Shown here piece by piece: positions 1-5,706 of a stretch of DNA of 6,003 nucleotides; the stretch's first letter is position 1; each line of letters starts with the position of its first letter. Location: the NCBI GenBank assembly GCA_900550765.1, contig URTC01000113.1:1-6003 (forward strand). Reading direction: 5' to 3'. The stretch comes from an uncultured Clostridia bacterium. Its GTDB lineage: Bacteria; Bacillota; Clostridia; Christensenellales; QALW01. The notes under the pieces are model-generated. The model was not told where the DNA came from, searched no databases, and was given only the letters and a program-made list of their open reading frames with translations. Made by a program: the position numbers and the translations under genes.

Positions 1-145
1 GGGCCGAAACCTGGCGATCATCGTTGAGGCAGCGGCTGTCAATCACAGACAGAAGAAGATGGGATACAATGCGGCAGAGGCTCTGTACAAGCGTGTACAG
101 GCAAATCTTGCGAAAAAAAGAGAAAATCCGGATGACGAAGAATAA
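1..145 (+). CDS. hprK: HPr kinase/phosphorylase, C-terminal end (partial)
   Basis: This is the last 47 codons of a gene that begins outside the window; the reading frame starts at base 2 and ends at TAA 143-145. The peptide opens with [16 protein letters not shown] and continues QKKMGYNAA. This matches the conserved C-terminal helix region of HprK (typically [23 protein letters not shown]), which in the hexameric enzyme helps couple neighbouring subunits. HprK phosphorylates Ser46 of HPr with ATP or pyrophosphate and also removes that phosphate, setting carbon catabolite repression in Firmicutes. The tail is charged and acidic ([10 protein letters not shown]). The P-loop and catalytic domain are not visible. 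The glucokinase start follows 13 bp after the stop, so the two are probably co-transcribed. The pairing resembles Lachnospiraceae gene order (inference). Identification is firm despite the short fragment. Confidence 0.9.
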   Translation, partial: GRNLAIIVEAAAVNHRQKKMGYNAAEALYKRVQANLAKKRENPDDEE

Positions 146-158
146 GAGAGGGTAAGAA

Positions 159-818
159 ATGGGAACATATTGTTTTGGAATCGATGTAGGTGGAACAACT
201 GTAAAATGCGGACTTTTCCGTACGGATGGTACTCTTGTTGAGAAATGGGAGATTCCAACCCGTAAAGAAAACAATGGAGATCAGATCCTTCCTGATGTGG
301 CAGCAGCAGTAAATGCCAAGATGGAAGAAAAGGGTATCTCCAAAGAGGAGGTGGAAGGCGTCGGGATCGGTGTTCCGGGACCGGTAAACTCCAAAGGCGA
401 AGTATCACGTGCAGTAAATCTCTTCTGGGGATATAAGAACGTTGTGGGAGAGATGGAAGAACTTACAGGTCTTCATGCGGAAGCTGGAAATGACGCCAAT
501 GTAGCGGCATTGGGAGAGGCATGGAAGGGTGCTGCAGCAGGCTCCTCCGATGTGATCATGGTCACACTTGGAACAGGTGTAGGCGGTGGTATCATTGTTG
601 ATGGAAAGATCGTGACCGGACATCACGGAGCTGGCGGTGAGATCGGACATGCCAATGTGGATCATCATGAAACAGAATCCTGCAACTGCGGAAACAGGGG
701 CTGTCTGGAACAGTATGCTTCTGCGACCGGAATTGTCCGCATGGCAAAAAAAGAGCTTGCAGCTTCCGGTGAGAACAGTGTTCTCAGAGATGCCGAAGAG
801 ATTTCAGCAAAAGCAGTC
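159..818 (+). CDS. glcK: Glucokinase (ROK family), N-terminal two thirds only
   Basis: The glucokinase part would phosphorylate glucose to glucose-6-phosphate in the cytosol with ATP. Motifs in order: the phosphate-binding loop [10 protein letters not shown] at residues 9-18; PGPV at 73-76; NDAN at 111-114, with D112 the expected catalytic base; the glycine-rich [10 protein letters not shown] at 136-145; GEIGH at 160-164; and the ROK zinc site made by H164 with C175, C177 and C182 in [10 protein letters not shown]. The match fades after about residue 210. ROK glucokinases usually have about 310-320 residues, so roughly the last 100, which complete the C-terminal lobe and the nucleotide site, are missing. 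The product would probably be inactive as it stands. The lost part seems replaced rather than mutated, since no stop or frameshift is seen. Eight of 11 isoleucine codons here are ATC and none is ATA, unlike the downstream part. The gene symbol is assigned by family and context and is less certain than the function. Confidence 0.88.
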
Positions 819-1442
819 ATGGAATTAAGAGAGAAGACCGGTGTTGGTATTATGGATTGCAAAAAGGCTCTTCTTGATGCCAACGGAAATGAGGAAGAAG
901 CTGTAAAGATCCTTCGGGAAAAGGGGCTTGCCAGTGCAGCCAAAAAGGCTTCCCGTATTGCAGCAGAGGGAATCGTTGAAAGTTATATCCATTTGGGAGG
1001 AAAGATCGGTGTTTTGGTTGAGGTAAACTGTGAAACCGATTTTGTTGCCAAAACCGATGCGTTCAAACAGCTGGTTCACAATATTGCGATGCATATTGCC
1101 GCGGCAAATCCCACGTATTTGAACCGCGAAGAAGTTCCGCAGGAGGCCTTGGAGAATGAGAAGGAGATTATTCGTGCTCAAGCTTTAAACGAAGGCAAAA
1201 AGGAGCAGTTTGTAGATAAGATTATAGAAGGCCGTATCGGTAAATTCTATAAGGAAAATTGCCTGATGGAACAGCAGTATATGTTGAATCCGGATATTAC
1301 CATTGAGGAGCTCATCAATGAATCCGTTGCTAAAATCGGAGAGAAGATAGCGATTCGTCGTTATACCCGTTATGCTATGGGCGAGGGGCTTGAAAAGAGA
1401 CAGGATAATTTTGCCGAAGAAGTTATGAGCCAGATGAAATAA
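159..1442 (+). CDS. Chimeric ORF: ROK glucokinase N-terminus fused in frame to elongation factor Ts
   Basis: This uninterrupted 427-codon ORF encodes two unrelated proteins end to end. Residues 1 to about 213 are a ROK-family glucokinase and residues about 214 to 427 are an almost complete short-form EF-Ts. The ATG at 159 is preceded by GAGGG at 148-152, a normal glucokinase start. There is no linker: glucokinase sequence ends in the middle of its C-terminal domain and EF-Ts sequence begins at once. A sugar kinase joined to a translation factor has no obvious biological logic. The sequence alone cannot prove whether the ORF exists in a living cell. I consider an assembly chimera much more likely, because the flanking gene orders on the two sides belong to different conserved clusters and each lacks its expected partner at the join. 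An automatic annotation would probably call the whole ORF either glucokinase or EF-Ts; neither is right for its full length. Confidence 0.85.
   Translation: MGTYCFGIDVGGTTVKCGLFRTDGTLVEKWEIPTRKENNGDQILPDVAAAVNAKMEEKGISKEEVEGVGIGVPGPVNSKGEVSRAVNLFWGYKNVVGEMEELTGLHAEAGNDANVAALGEAWKGAAAGSSDVIMVTLGTGVGGGIIVDGKIVTGHHGAGGEIGHANVDHHETESCNCGNRGCLEQYASATGIVRMAKKELAASGENSVLRDAEEISAKAVMELREKTGVGIMDCKKALLDANGNEEEAVKILREKGLASAAKKASRIAAEGIVESYIHLGGKIGVLVEVNCETDFVAKTDAFKQLVHNIAMHIAAANPTYLNREEVPQEALENEKEIIRAQALNEGKKEQFVDKIIEGRIGKFYKENCLMEQQYMLNPDITIEELINESVAKIGEKIAIRRYTRYAMGEGLEKRQDNFAEEVMSQMK
789..821 (+). other. Junction between glucokinase and EF-Ts sequence
   Basis: The switch from glucokinase to EF-Ts happens within codons 211-221. 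The peptide [10 protein letters not shown] fits both partners: Lachnospiraceae-type glucokinases often have a similar L/I-S/T-A-K-x-V/I stretch here, and EF-Ts commonly begins M-A-x-I-T/S-A-x-x-V. A shared stretch of about 20 bases (roughly 798-818) would be enough to make a short-k-mer assembler cross from one genome to another. That both genes really carry this stretch is inference. No inverted repeat, target duplication or mobile-element end is seen at the join. Confidence 0.7.
798..1442 (+). CDS. tsf: Elongation factor Ts (short form), own start codon missing
   Basis: EF-Ts is the cytosolic nucleotide-exchange factor that releases GDP from EF-Tu during translation. The UBA-like N-terminal domain carries EF-Ts signature 1, [16 protein letters not shown], at ORF residues 223-238. 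The core carries signature 2, [11 protein letters not shown], at 288-298; its D294-F295 pair corresponds to the residues that insert into EF-Tu near the magnesium site. The end, [10 protein letters not shown], is typical. EF-Ts sequence runs for about 214 residues, matching the short class (about 200-220) rather than the 280-310 residue form of E. coli or many Clostridia. The native start was probably one or two codons before EISAKAV (residues 214-220) and is not present. The in-frame ATG at 819 would cut into the start of the UBA-like domain and has no good ribosome binding site. rpsB, the usual upstream neighbour, is absent. The 5' boundary given is approximate. Confidence 0.9.
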   Translation, partial: EISAKAVMELREKTGVGIMDCKKALLDANGNEEEAVKILREKGLASAAKKASRIAAEGIVESYIHLGGKIGVLVEVNCETDFVAKTDAFKQLVHNIAMHIAAANPTYLNREEVPQEALENEKEIIRAQALNEGKKEQFVDKIIEGRIGKFYKENCLMEQQYMLNPDITIEELINESVAKIGEKIAIRRYTRYAMGEGLEKRQDNFAEEVMSQMK

Positions 1443-1457
1443 GCTTAAAAAAGCGGC

Positions 1458-1485
1458 GGGAACACAATATGTGTTCCCTTTTTTT
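1458..1485 (+). terminator. Intrinsic terminator after tsf
   Basis: A perfect 9-bp stem (GGGAACACA at 1458-1466 pairing with TGTGTTCCC at 1470-1478) with a 3-base ATA loop is followed at once by seven T (1479-1485). It starts 15 bases after the tsf stop and lies 28 bases before the pyrH start, so transcription of pyrH must come from read-through or from a promoter I could not identify. Confidence 0.9.
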
Positions 1486-1500
1486 AAGATCAATTTTAAT

Positions 1501-1506
1501 GGAGGA
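1501..1506 (+). promoter_or_regulatory. Ribosome binding site deciding the pyrH start
   Basis: GGAGGA lies 7 bases before the ATG at 1514. It fixes that ATG as the start in preference to the in-frame ATG at 1469, which has no such site and lies in the terminator. Confidence 0.9.
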
Positions 1507-1513
1507 ACTTTAT

Positions 1514-2236
1514 ATGGCATATCGCAGAATTTTGTTAAAACTCAGCGGTGAGGCGCTGGGGGAGCACGGCAGGGGTTTTGATTTTGAAATGATCGCACGC
1601 GTTGCAGGGCAAATTGCCCGGCTCAGCAAAGAAGGCGTGCAGATTGGGATTGTTATCGGTGCGGGAAATATTTGGCGCGGCCGTCAGGGAACGGAAATGG
1701 ATCGCGTTGCGGCTGACCATATGGGAATGTTGGCCACAATCATTAATTCTCTTGCCTTTCAGGATGCGTTGGAGAAGTTTCAGGTGCCGTGTCATGTAAT
1801 GACCAGTATTGCCATGGACCCGATTGCCGAGCCTTATGCCCGGCGGCGGGCAGTGGAACGTCTGGAGGCAGGGGATGTCTGTATTTTTGCAGGTGGGACG
1901 GGCAGTCCGTTTTTTTCGACGGATACAGCGGCGGCTTTGCGCGCAGCGGAAATCGGTGCGGAAGCGCTTTTTTTAGCAAAAAATATCGACGGCGTCTATA
2001 CGGCGGATCCGCGAAAGGATCATACGGCTAAGCGATATCGGACAGTTGATTTTACTAAGGTTTTATCGGATAGGCTTCAGGTGATGGACAGCGCCGCTAC
2101 GGCTCTGTGTATGGATAATAATATCCCGGTGTGCGTGTTTGCCCTGCAGGAAGAGGAAAGTATCCGGCGCGTCTGTTTGGGGGAATCCTTGGGAACGTTC
2201 GTACACAGCGGGGTATCTACGGCATTTTATTCCTGA
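1514..2236 (+). CDS. pyrH: UMP kinase
   Basis: Bacterial UMP kinase is a cytosolic hexamer of the amino-acid kinase fold that converts UMP to UDP with ATP, the entry point to all pyrimidine nucleotides. The product has 240 residues, the usual length. Visible motifs are ILLKLSGEAL at 6-15 (phosphate binding, K9); IGAGNIWRG at 48-56 with D68 in ADHMG (UMP site); GGTGSPFFSTDTAAALRA at 127-144; and AKNIDGVYTADP at 155-166 (nucleotide site). The ATG at 1514 is chosen because GGAGGA at 1501-1506 sits 7 bases upstream and MAYRRILLKLSGEAL is the expected N-terminus. An in-frame ATG at 1469 would put the start inside the tsf terminator hairpin. The GAGNIWRG and DHMGMLATIIN sequence type seems closer to Negativicutes and some Clostridia than to the GGGNFWRGR type I associate with Lachnospiraceae (recollection, untested). 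It sits between two intrinsic terminators. Confidence 0.97.
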   Translation: MAYRRILLKLSGEALGEHGRGFDFEMIARVAGQIARLSKEGVQIGIVIGAGNIWRGRQGTEMDRVAADHMGMLATIINSLAFQDALEKFQVPCHVMTSIAMDPIAEPYARRRAVERLEAGDVCIFAGGTGSPFFSTDTAAALRAAEIGAEALFLAKNIDGVYTADPRKDHTAKRYRTVDFTKVLSDRLQVMDSAATALCMDNNIPVCVFALQEEESIRRVCLGESLGTFVHSGVSTAFYS

Positions 2237-2277
2237 GATATTCTGTTCTTTTGTACGGAGATCCTGATATTTATGTG

Positions 2278-2304
2278 AAAAGATGCTGCGGTGCATCTTT
2301 TTTT
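2278..2304 (+). terminator. Intrinsic terminator after pyrH
   Basis: AAAAGATGC (2278-2286) pairs with GCATCTTTT (2293-2301) around a 6-base TGCGGT loop, and the run of T continues to 2304 (seven T from 2298). It begins 41 bases after the pyrH stop. With the terminator at 1458-1485 it makes pyrH a possible single-gene unit. Confidence 0.85.
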
Positions 2305-2305
2305 C

Positions 2306-2334
2306 TTGAAAAAATTCCCTATATTTGATATTAT
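2306..2334 (+). promoter_or_regulatory. Predicted sigma-A promoter for the frr operon (extended -10)
   Basis: TTGAAA at 2306-2311, a 17-base spacer, and TATTAT at 2329-2334 preceded by TGA at 2326-2328, which supplies the extended -10 TGn element. The surroundings are strongly AT-rich. It lies directly after the pyrH terminator and about 75 bases before the frr start, so it probably drives frr-uppS-cdsA-dxr-rseP. TATAAA at 2334-2339 is an alternative -10 with worse spacing. Predicted from sequence only. Confidence 0.7.
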
Positions 2335-2398
2335 ATAAATATAGATTCCCTAAAGCGTATCGGGGATAAAAGTATTTTTTATGTATATTATTAATTAC

Positions 2399-2403
2399 GG
2401 AGG
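2399..2403 (+). promoter_or_regulatory. Ribosome binding site deciding the frr start
   Basis: GGAGG is 7 bases before the ATG at 2411, which selects that start over the upstream in-frame ATG at 2381. Confidence 0.9.
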
Positions 2404-2410
2404 TTTTTGT

Positions 2411-2980
2411 ATGGCAAATGAGTTTGTTGCTGAAATAGAAATGAATGCAGAGGATAAAATGACCAAAACGGTAAATGTATTAAAGGAATCGATGGCATCC
2501 ATCCGTGCAGGAAGGGCAAATGCTAAAGTGCTGGATCATGTTCTTGTGGAATATTACGGAACTATGGCACCGATCGTGCAGGTAGCTAACGTATCTGTGC
2601 CGGAGCCGAGAATTTTACTGATTTCCCCCTGGGATGCTTCTATGGTAAATCCAATCTGCAAAGCAATACAAACCTCGGATCTGGGAATTAATCCTAATAC
2701 GGACGGTAAAGTAATACGGCTGATTTTTCCGGAACTGAATGAAGAGCGCCGGGCGGAGTTGGCTAAACAGGTGAGAAAATATGCTGAAGATGCAAAAATA
2801 GCGATCCGCTCTATCCGGAGAGATGCTTTAGAACAGTATAAAAAGCTGAAAAAAGATTCTGCAATTACCGAGGATGATGAAAAACGGGCTGCGGATTCCA
2901 TGCAGAAGCTTACGGATAAGTTTGTGGATAAAATAGACGGCATCTCTGCTGAAAAAGAAAAAGAGCTTATGTCAATTTAA
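2411..2980 (+). CDS. frr: Ribosome recycling factor
   Basis: RRF is a tRNA-shaped two-domain protein that, with EF-G, splits the post-termination ribosome in the cytosol. The product has 189 residues (E. coli 185). Domain I helix 1 carries SIRAGRAN at 30-37, with the conserved arginines R32 and R35. Domain II follows, with VLVEYYGT and the EPRILLISPWD segment. The chain returns to domain I at FPELNEERRAELAKQVRKYA and ends in two long charged helices (IRSIRRDALEQYKKLKK and the lysine/glutamate-rich tail), which close the three-helix bundle. The start at 2411 is supported by GGAGG at 2399-2403, 7 bases upstream. The in-frame ATG at 2381 would add ten non-conserved residues that translate the ribosome binding site itself. 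It is the first gene after the predicted promoter at 2306-2334. No anomaly is seen in the coding sequence. Confidence 0.97.
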   Translation: MANEFVAEIEMNAEDKMTKTVNVLKESMASIRAGRANAKVLDHVLVEYYGTMAPIVQVANVSVPEPRILLISPWDASMVNPICKAIQTSDLGINPNTDGKVIRLIFPELNEERRAELAKQVRKYAEDAKIAIRSIRRDALEQYKKLKKDSAITEDDEKRAADSMQKLTDKFVDKIDGISAEKEKELMSI

Positions 2981-2997
2981 TTTTGCCGAAAGGAATT

Positions 2998-3025
2998 GTG
3001 GGAACAAGTGTTCCCACCCATTTTT
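2998..3025 (+). promoter_or_regulatory. Hairpin with weak T tract between frr and uppS
   Basis: GTGGGAACA (2998-3006) is a perfect inverted match to TGTTCCCAC (3009-3017). The two arms are 2 bases apart, so 8 pairs with a 4-base loop is realistic. CCA and five T (3021-3025) follow, directly before the ATG at 3026. It could be a weak terminator or attenuator inside the operon. It could also be a structure that shortens the effective distance between AAAGGA (2989-2994) and the uppS ATG from 31 to about 11 bases. The arms share GGGAACA/TGTTCCC with the terminator at 1458-1485. Confidence 0.65.
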
Positions 3026-3745
3026 ATGGATCAGAAATATTCATTGCCGCGACATATTGCCATTATTATGGATGGCAATGGACGTTGGGCAAAAAAACGT
3101 GCGCTGCCGCGTACCTTTGGGCATAAGGCGGGTACGGAAAATGTGCGTAAAATCGTAAAGTATTGCTCACGGATAGGGATAGAATATCTTACCGTATATG
3201 CATTTTCTACTGAAAATTTTAAACGTCCTCCGGAAGAAGTCAACATGTTGATGAAACTGCTGGTAGAATATTTTTATAAAGAGACCGAGGAACTGAAAGC
3301 TAACGGTGTACGGCTGCAGGTGCTGGGAGATGTTTCGGTGTTTTCTTCTGCGGTACGTAAGGCGATTGACTATGGTGTGGAAGAGACGAAGGAATGCAAG
3401 AAGATGGTGTTTTCTATTGCTTTAGCCTATGGCGCCAGAGCGGAGCTTGTTCATGCGGTAAGAGAGATTATGGCCGAGGGGCTTACAAAGATCGATGAGC
3501 AGACAATAGCAGATCATTTATATACTGCCGGCATGCCGGATCCGGATTTGATCATTCGTACCAGCGGTGAGGAACGGCTTTCTAATTTTCTTTTATATCA
3601 GGCGGCATATTCAGAATTTTATTTTACGGATGTCTTGTGGCCGGATTTTGATGAACGGGAACTGGATCGTGCAATTGAAGCGTTTTCTGTGCGCAGCAGA
3701 AGATTCGGAGGAGTTTTGTTATGGATTTGCTCAAACGAAGTATAA
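3026..3745 (+). CDS. uppS: Undecaprenyl diphosphate synthase (cis-prenyltransferase)
   Basis: UppS extends farnesyl diphosphate with isopentenyl units in cis to make the C55 carrier lipid for peptidoglycan and wall polymers. From ATG 3026 the product has 239 residues. Motifs are IIMDGNGRWAKKR at 13-25 with catalytic D16; GHKAG at 32-36 (H33); YAFSTENFKRP; and RTSGEERLSNF at 178-188, with R178 and R184 binding the IPP diphosphate. Spacing between these residues equals that in E. coli (D26, H43, R194, R200). The start is uncertain. ATG 3026 lacks a ribosome binding site nearby; in-frame TTG 2996 lies only 1-2 bases after AAAGGA; GTG 3008 is about 13 bases from it. The family usually ends at RRFGGV, but here about nine more residues (LLWICSNEV) run 25 bases into cdsA, which suggests translational coupling. 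Function is certain, exact start is not. Confidence 0.93.
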   Translation: MDQKYSLPRHIAIIMDGNGRWAKKRALPRTFGHKAGTENVRKIVKYCSRIGIEYLTVYAFSTENFKRPPEEVNMLMKLLVEYFYKETEELKANGVRLQVLGDVSVFSSAVRKAIDYGVEETKECKKMVFSIALAYGARAELVHAVREIMAEGLTKIDEQTIADHLYTAGMPDPDLIIRTSGEERLSNFLLYQAAYSEFYFTDVLWPDFDERELDRAIEAFSVRSRRFGGVLLWICSNEV

Positions 3746-4554
3746 GTGCTGTATTTTTGATTGCTCTTTTGGTAACGGTATTGCTTTTAGGCGGCTGGTA
3801 TCTTGTGGCGGCTACGATTCTTATTACCTTTTTTATGATGCTGGATGTAACGCATGCACTGAAGAAAGGCGGATATCCGGTCAATCGTATTATTTTGCTG
3901 ACAGCAGCGTTGTTGACGGCCCCTGCTTTGTACTTTTTTGGGATCTTTGGATATTTTATGTTGACAGCGGTTGTTATGTGTGTGCTGGCTGCCTGTGTGG
4001 TTTTAAACAAAACGCCTGATTTTAAAGCGTTTGTTGCGGGAGTATTTGCCTTGGTGTATCCGCTTTTACCCGGGGCTCTGATGATTACTCTGGCACTGCA
4101 AAGTACTAAAGGAACAGATTCCTTAGGGGCGTTGCTGCTGGGAGCAGCTTGCATTTATGCTTGCATTGCTGATACGTTTGCTTATGCAGGGGGGAGAATA
4201 TTCGGTAAACGAAAACTTTGCCCTGCAATCAGCCCCAAAAAAACGGTTGCGGGCTGCGTTGCAAGTTTTATCGGCGGTGCGGCAGCCGGTGTGCTTATGT
4301 ATTTTATTGCTGCGCATTGGGGAGGAATAGAACAGATAGCGATGGGGCACTGGGTAATTATGGGAGTGGCCTGCGGCGGTTTTGCACAGATAGGGGATTT
4401 GATCGCCAGCATGCTGAAACGTTTTTGCGGCGTAAAGGATTTTGGCACTTACATTCCCGGGCATGGTGGTATTATGGATCGGATGGATAGTATTATGATT
4501 TGTGCGATAGCTGTTTTGGTGTATGTGCAGACCTTTGCGGTGGAGATAGTATGA
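3721..4554 (+). CDS. cdsA: Phosphatidate cytidylyltransferase (CDP-diglyceride synthase)
   Basis: CdsA is an integral membrane enzyme that joins CTP and phosphatidic acid to give CDP-diacylglycerol, the precursor of all major phospholipids. The product has 277 residues, a normal length. Hydrophobic segments at roughly 8-41, 57-73, 76-95, 102-126, 135-156, 175-198, 207-225 and 257-275 fit about eight membrane spans. The conserved DTFAYAGGRIFGK (151-163) with ISPKKT (170-175) is present. The C-terminal family signature spans residues 230-256: SMLKR, then KD, then PGHGGIMDRMD, including the metal- and substrate-binding aspartates. GGAGGAG at 3707-3713 is 7 bases before the ATG, inside the end of uppS. 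The stop TGA overlaps the dxr start as ATGA. In many Firmicutes uppS, cdsA and dxr are adjacent exactly like this. Confidence 0.96.
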   Translation: MDLLKRSISAVFLIALLVTVLLLGGWYLVAATILITFFMMLDVTHALKKGGYPVNRIILLTAALLTAPALYFFGIFGYFMLTAVVMCVLAACVVLNKTPDFKAFVAGVFALVYPLLPGALMITLALQSTKGTDSLGALLLGAACIYACIADTFAYAGGRIFGKRKLCPAISPKKTVAGCVASFIGGAAAGVLMYFIAAHWGGIEQIAMGHWVIMGVACGGFAQIGDLIASMLKRFCGVKDFGTYIPGHGGIMDRMDSIMICAIAVLVYVQTFAVEIV

Positions 4555-5696
4555 AGCAGATTGCAATATTGGGTTCTACTGGATCGATTGGTACACAGGC
4601 GTTACAGATCGTTGACAGATATCCCGAAAGATTTCGGGTTACGGGGTTGACGGCGAAGAGCAACGCGCAGCTTTTACGAAAGCAAATTCTTCAATATAAG
4701 CCGCTTATAGCGGCTATCCAGGATAAGAACGCCTATGAAGCCATATGCAGCAGCATTCCGCCGGAAACGGTTCTTTTGTGGGGCGAAAATGGAATGCTTA
4801 CGGTCGCGGCTATGGAACAGGCGGATATTTTGCTTGTAGCCGTTGTAGGCATTGCCGGATTGCCCGCGGTGATGTATTGGATAGAAAGCGGCAAGCGCAT
4901 CGCTTTGGCAAATAAGGAAGCCTTGGTGACCGGCGGCAGGTTGGTAACGGAGGCAGTAAAGGCTCGGGGAGATATTCTTTACCCGGTAGATAGTGAACAT
5001 TCGGCGATCTTTCAGTGCTTGCAGGGGCAGGACAGAAGCGCAGTAAAACGTTTGATTTTAACGGCTTCAGGCGGACCTTTTCGGGAATATCCGAAGGAAA
5101 AGCTGAAAAATGTTACGGTAGCTGATGCACTGAGACATCCCACTTGGAATATGGGAAAAAAGATTACGGTCGATAGTGCCACATTGATGAATAAAGGGCT
5201 GGAAGTAATAGAGGCATCCTGGCTTTTTGATATGGAGGCAAAGGATATTAAGCCGGTTATTCATCCCGAGAGCATTGTGCATTCTGCCGTAGAATTTTGT
5301 GACGGTGCCGTGATTGCACAGATGGGTGAACCGGATATGAAGCTGCCGATCCTCTACGCACTGGAATATCCCAAGCGTTTGGATGCGGGATCGCCGAGAC
5401 TTTCGTTGACATCCCGGGCAAAGCTTACTTTTTTTGAGCCGGATTATGAAAAATTTCCGTGCTTGGCATTGGCCTTTGAAGCATTAAAGCTGGGAGGAAA
5501 TGCACCAGCCGCTTTAAACGCGGCCAATGAAGTGGCTGTAGAATATTTTTTACGTGAAAAAATAGGGTTTTGTGATATTCCTGATATCATAGAGCATACT
5601 ATTTTTAATATGAACGTGATAGAAAATCCTACGATCAGCGATATTTATGAAACGGATCGGATGGTACGGTTACAATGGAAACAGGAGGGGCAATAA
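4551..5696 (+). CDS. dxr: 1-deoxy-D-xylulose 5-phosphate reductoisomerase
   Basis: Dxr (IspC) is the NADPH-dependent, metal-requiring enzyme that turns DXP into 2-C-methylerythritol 4-phosphate, the committed step of the MEP pathway supplying the IPP used by UppS. It is the target of fosmidomycin. The product has 381 residues (family about 380-400). Motifs are the NADPH loop ILGSTGSIG at 6-14; ANKEALVTGG; PVDSEHSAIFQCL from 145, with metal ligands D147 and E149; LTASGGPFR; the active-site region MGKKITVDSATLMNKGLEVI; and IHPESIVHSAVEF followed by the MGEPDMKLPILYAL segment. The start at 4551 overlaps the cdsA stop (ATGA) and has GGAG at 4542-4545, 5 bases upstream. The in-frame ATG at 4500 lies deep inside cdsA and adds a non-conserved peptide. 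Overlap implies translational coupling with cdsA. Confidence 0.97.
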   Translation: MKQIAILGSTGSIGTQALQIVDRYPERFRVTGLTAKSNAQLLRKQILQYKPLIAAIQDKNAYEAICSSIPPETVLLWGENGMLTVAAMEQADILLVAVVGIAGLPAVMYWIESGKRIALANKEALVTGGRLVTEAVKARGDILYPVDSEHSAIFQCLQGQDRSAVKRLILTASGGPFREYPKEKLKNVTVADALRHPTWNMGKKITVDSATLMNKGLEVIEASWLFDMEAKDIKPVIHPESIVHSAVEFCDGAVIAQMGEPDMKLPILYALEYPKRLDAGSPRLSLTSRAKLTFFEPDYEKFPCLALAFEALKLGGNAPAALNAANEVAVEYFLREKIGFCDIPDIIEHTIFNMNVIENPTISDIYETDRMVRLQWKQEGQ

Positions 5697-5706
5697 GAAT
5701 AATATA

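Noticed and set aside
780..840. Mobile element or recombination site as cause of the gene join
   Set aside because: No terminal inverted repeats, target duplications, integrase or transposase remnants or attachment-site-like repeats are visible near the join.
1469..1513. A longer pyrH start (ATG 1469) giving 15 extra residues
   Set aside because: It begins within the loop of the tsf terminator, lacks a ribosome binding site, and the added peptide is not typical of PyrH. ATG 1514 has GGAGGA at ideal distance.
2344..2380. Possible regulatory hairpin in the frr leader (TCCC pairing with GGGA, then a T-rich run)
   Set aside because: Only four to five pairs with a loop of about nine bases or more; too weak to support an attenuator or riboswitch.
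4108..4126. Inverted repeat AAGGAA/TTCCTT inside cdsA
   Set aside because: A 6-bp stem within coding sequence with no T tract; chance is sufficient explanation.
3624..4154. A 176-codon open frame on the minus strand opposite uppS/cdsA, and other antisense frames
   Set aside because: It lies over two clearly real genes, has no ribosome binding site or recognisable domain, and its composition is that expected from the complement of cdsA codons.
4500..4550. A longer dxr start (ATG 4500)
   Set aside because: It lies inside the conserved end of cdsA in another frame, and the known Dxr N-terminus (MKQIAILGSTGSIG) begins at 4551 with its own GGAG.
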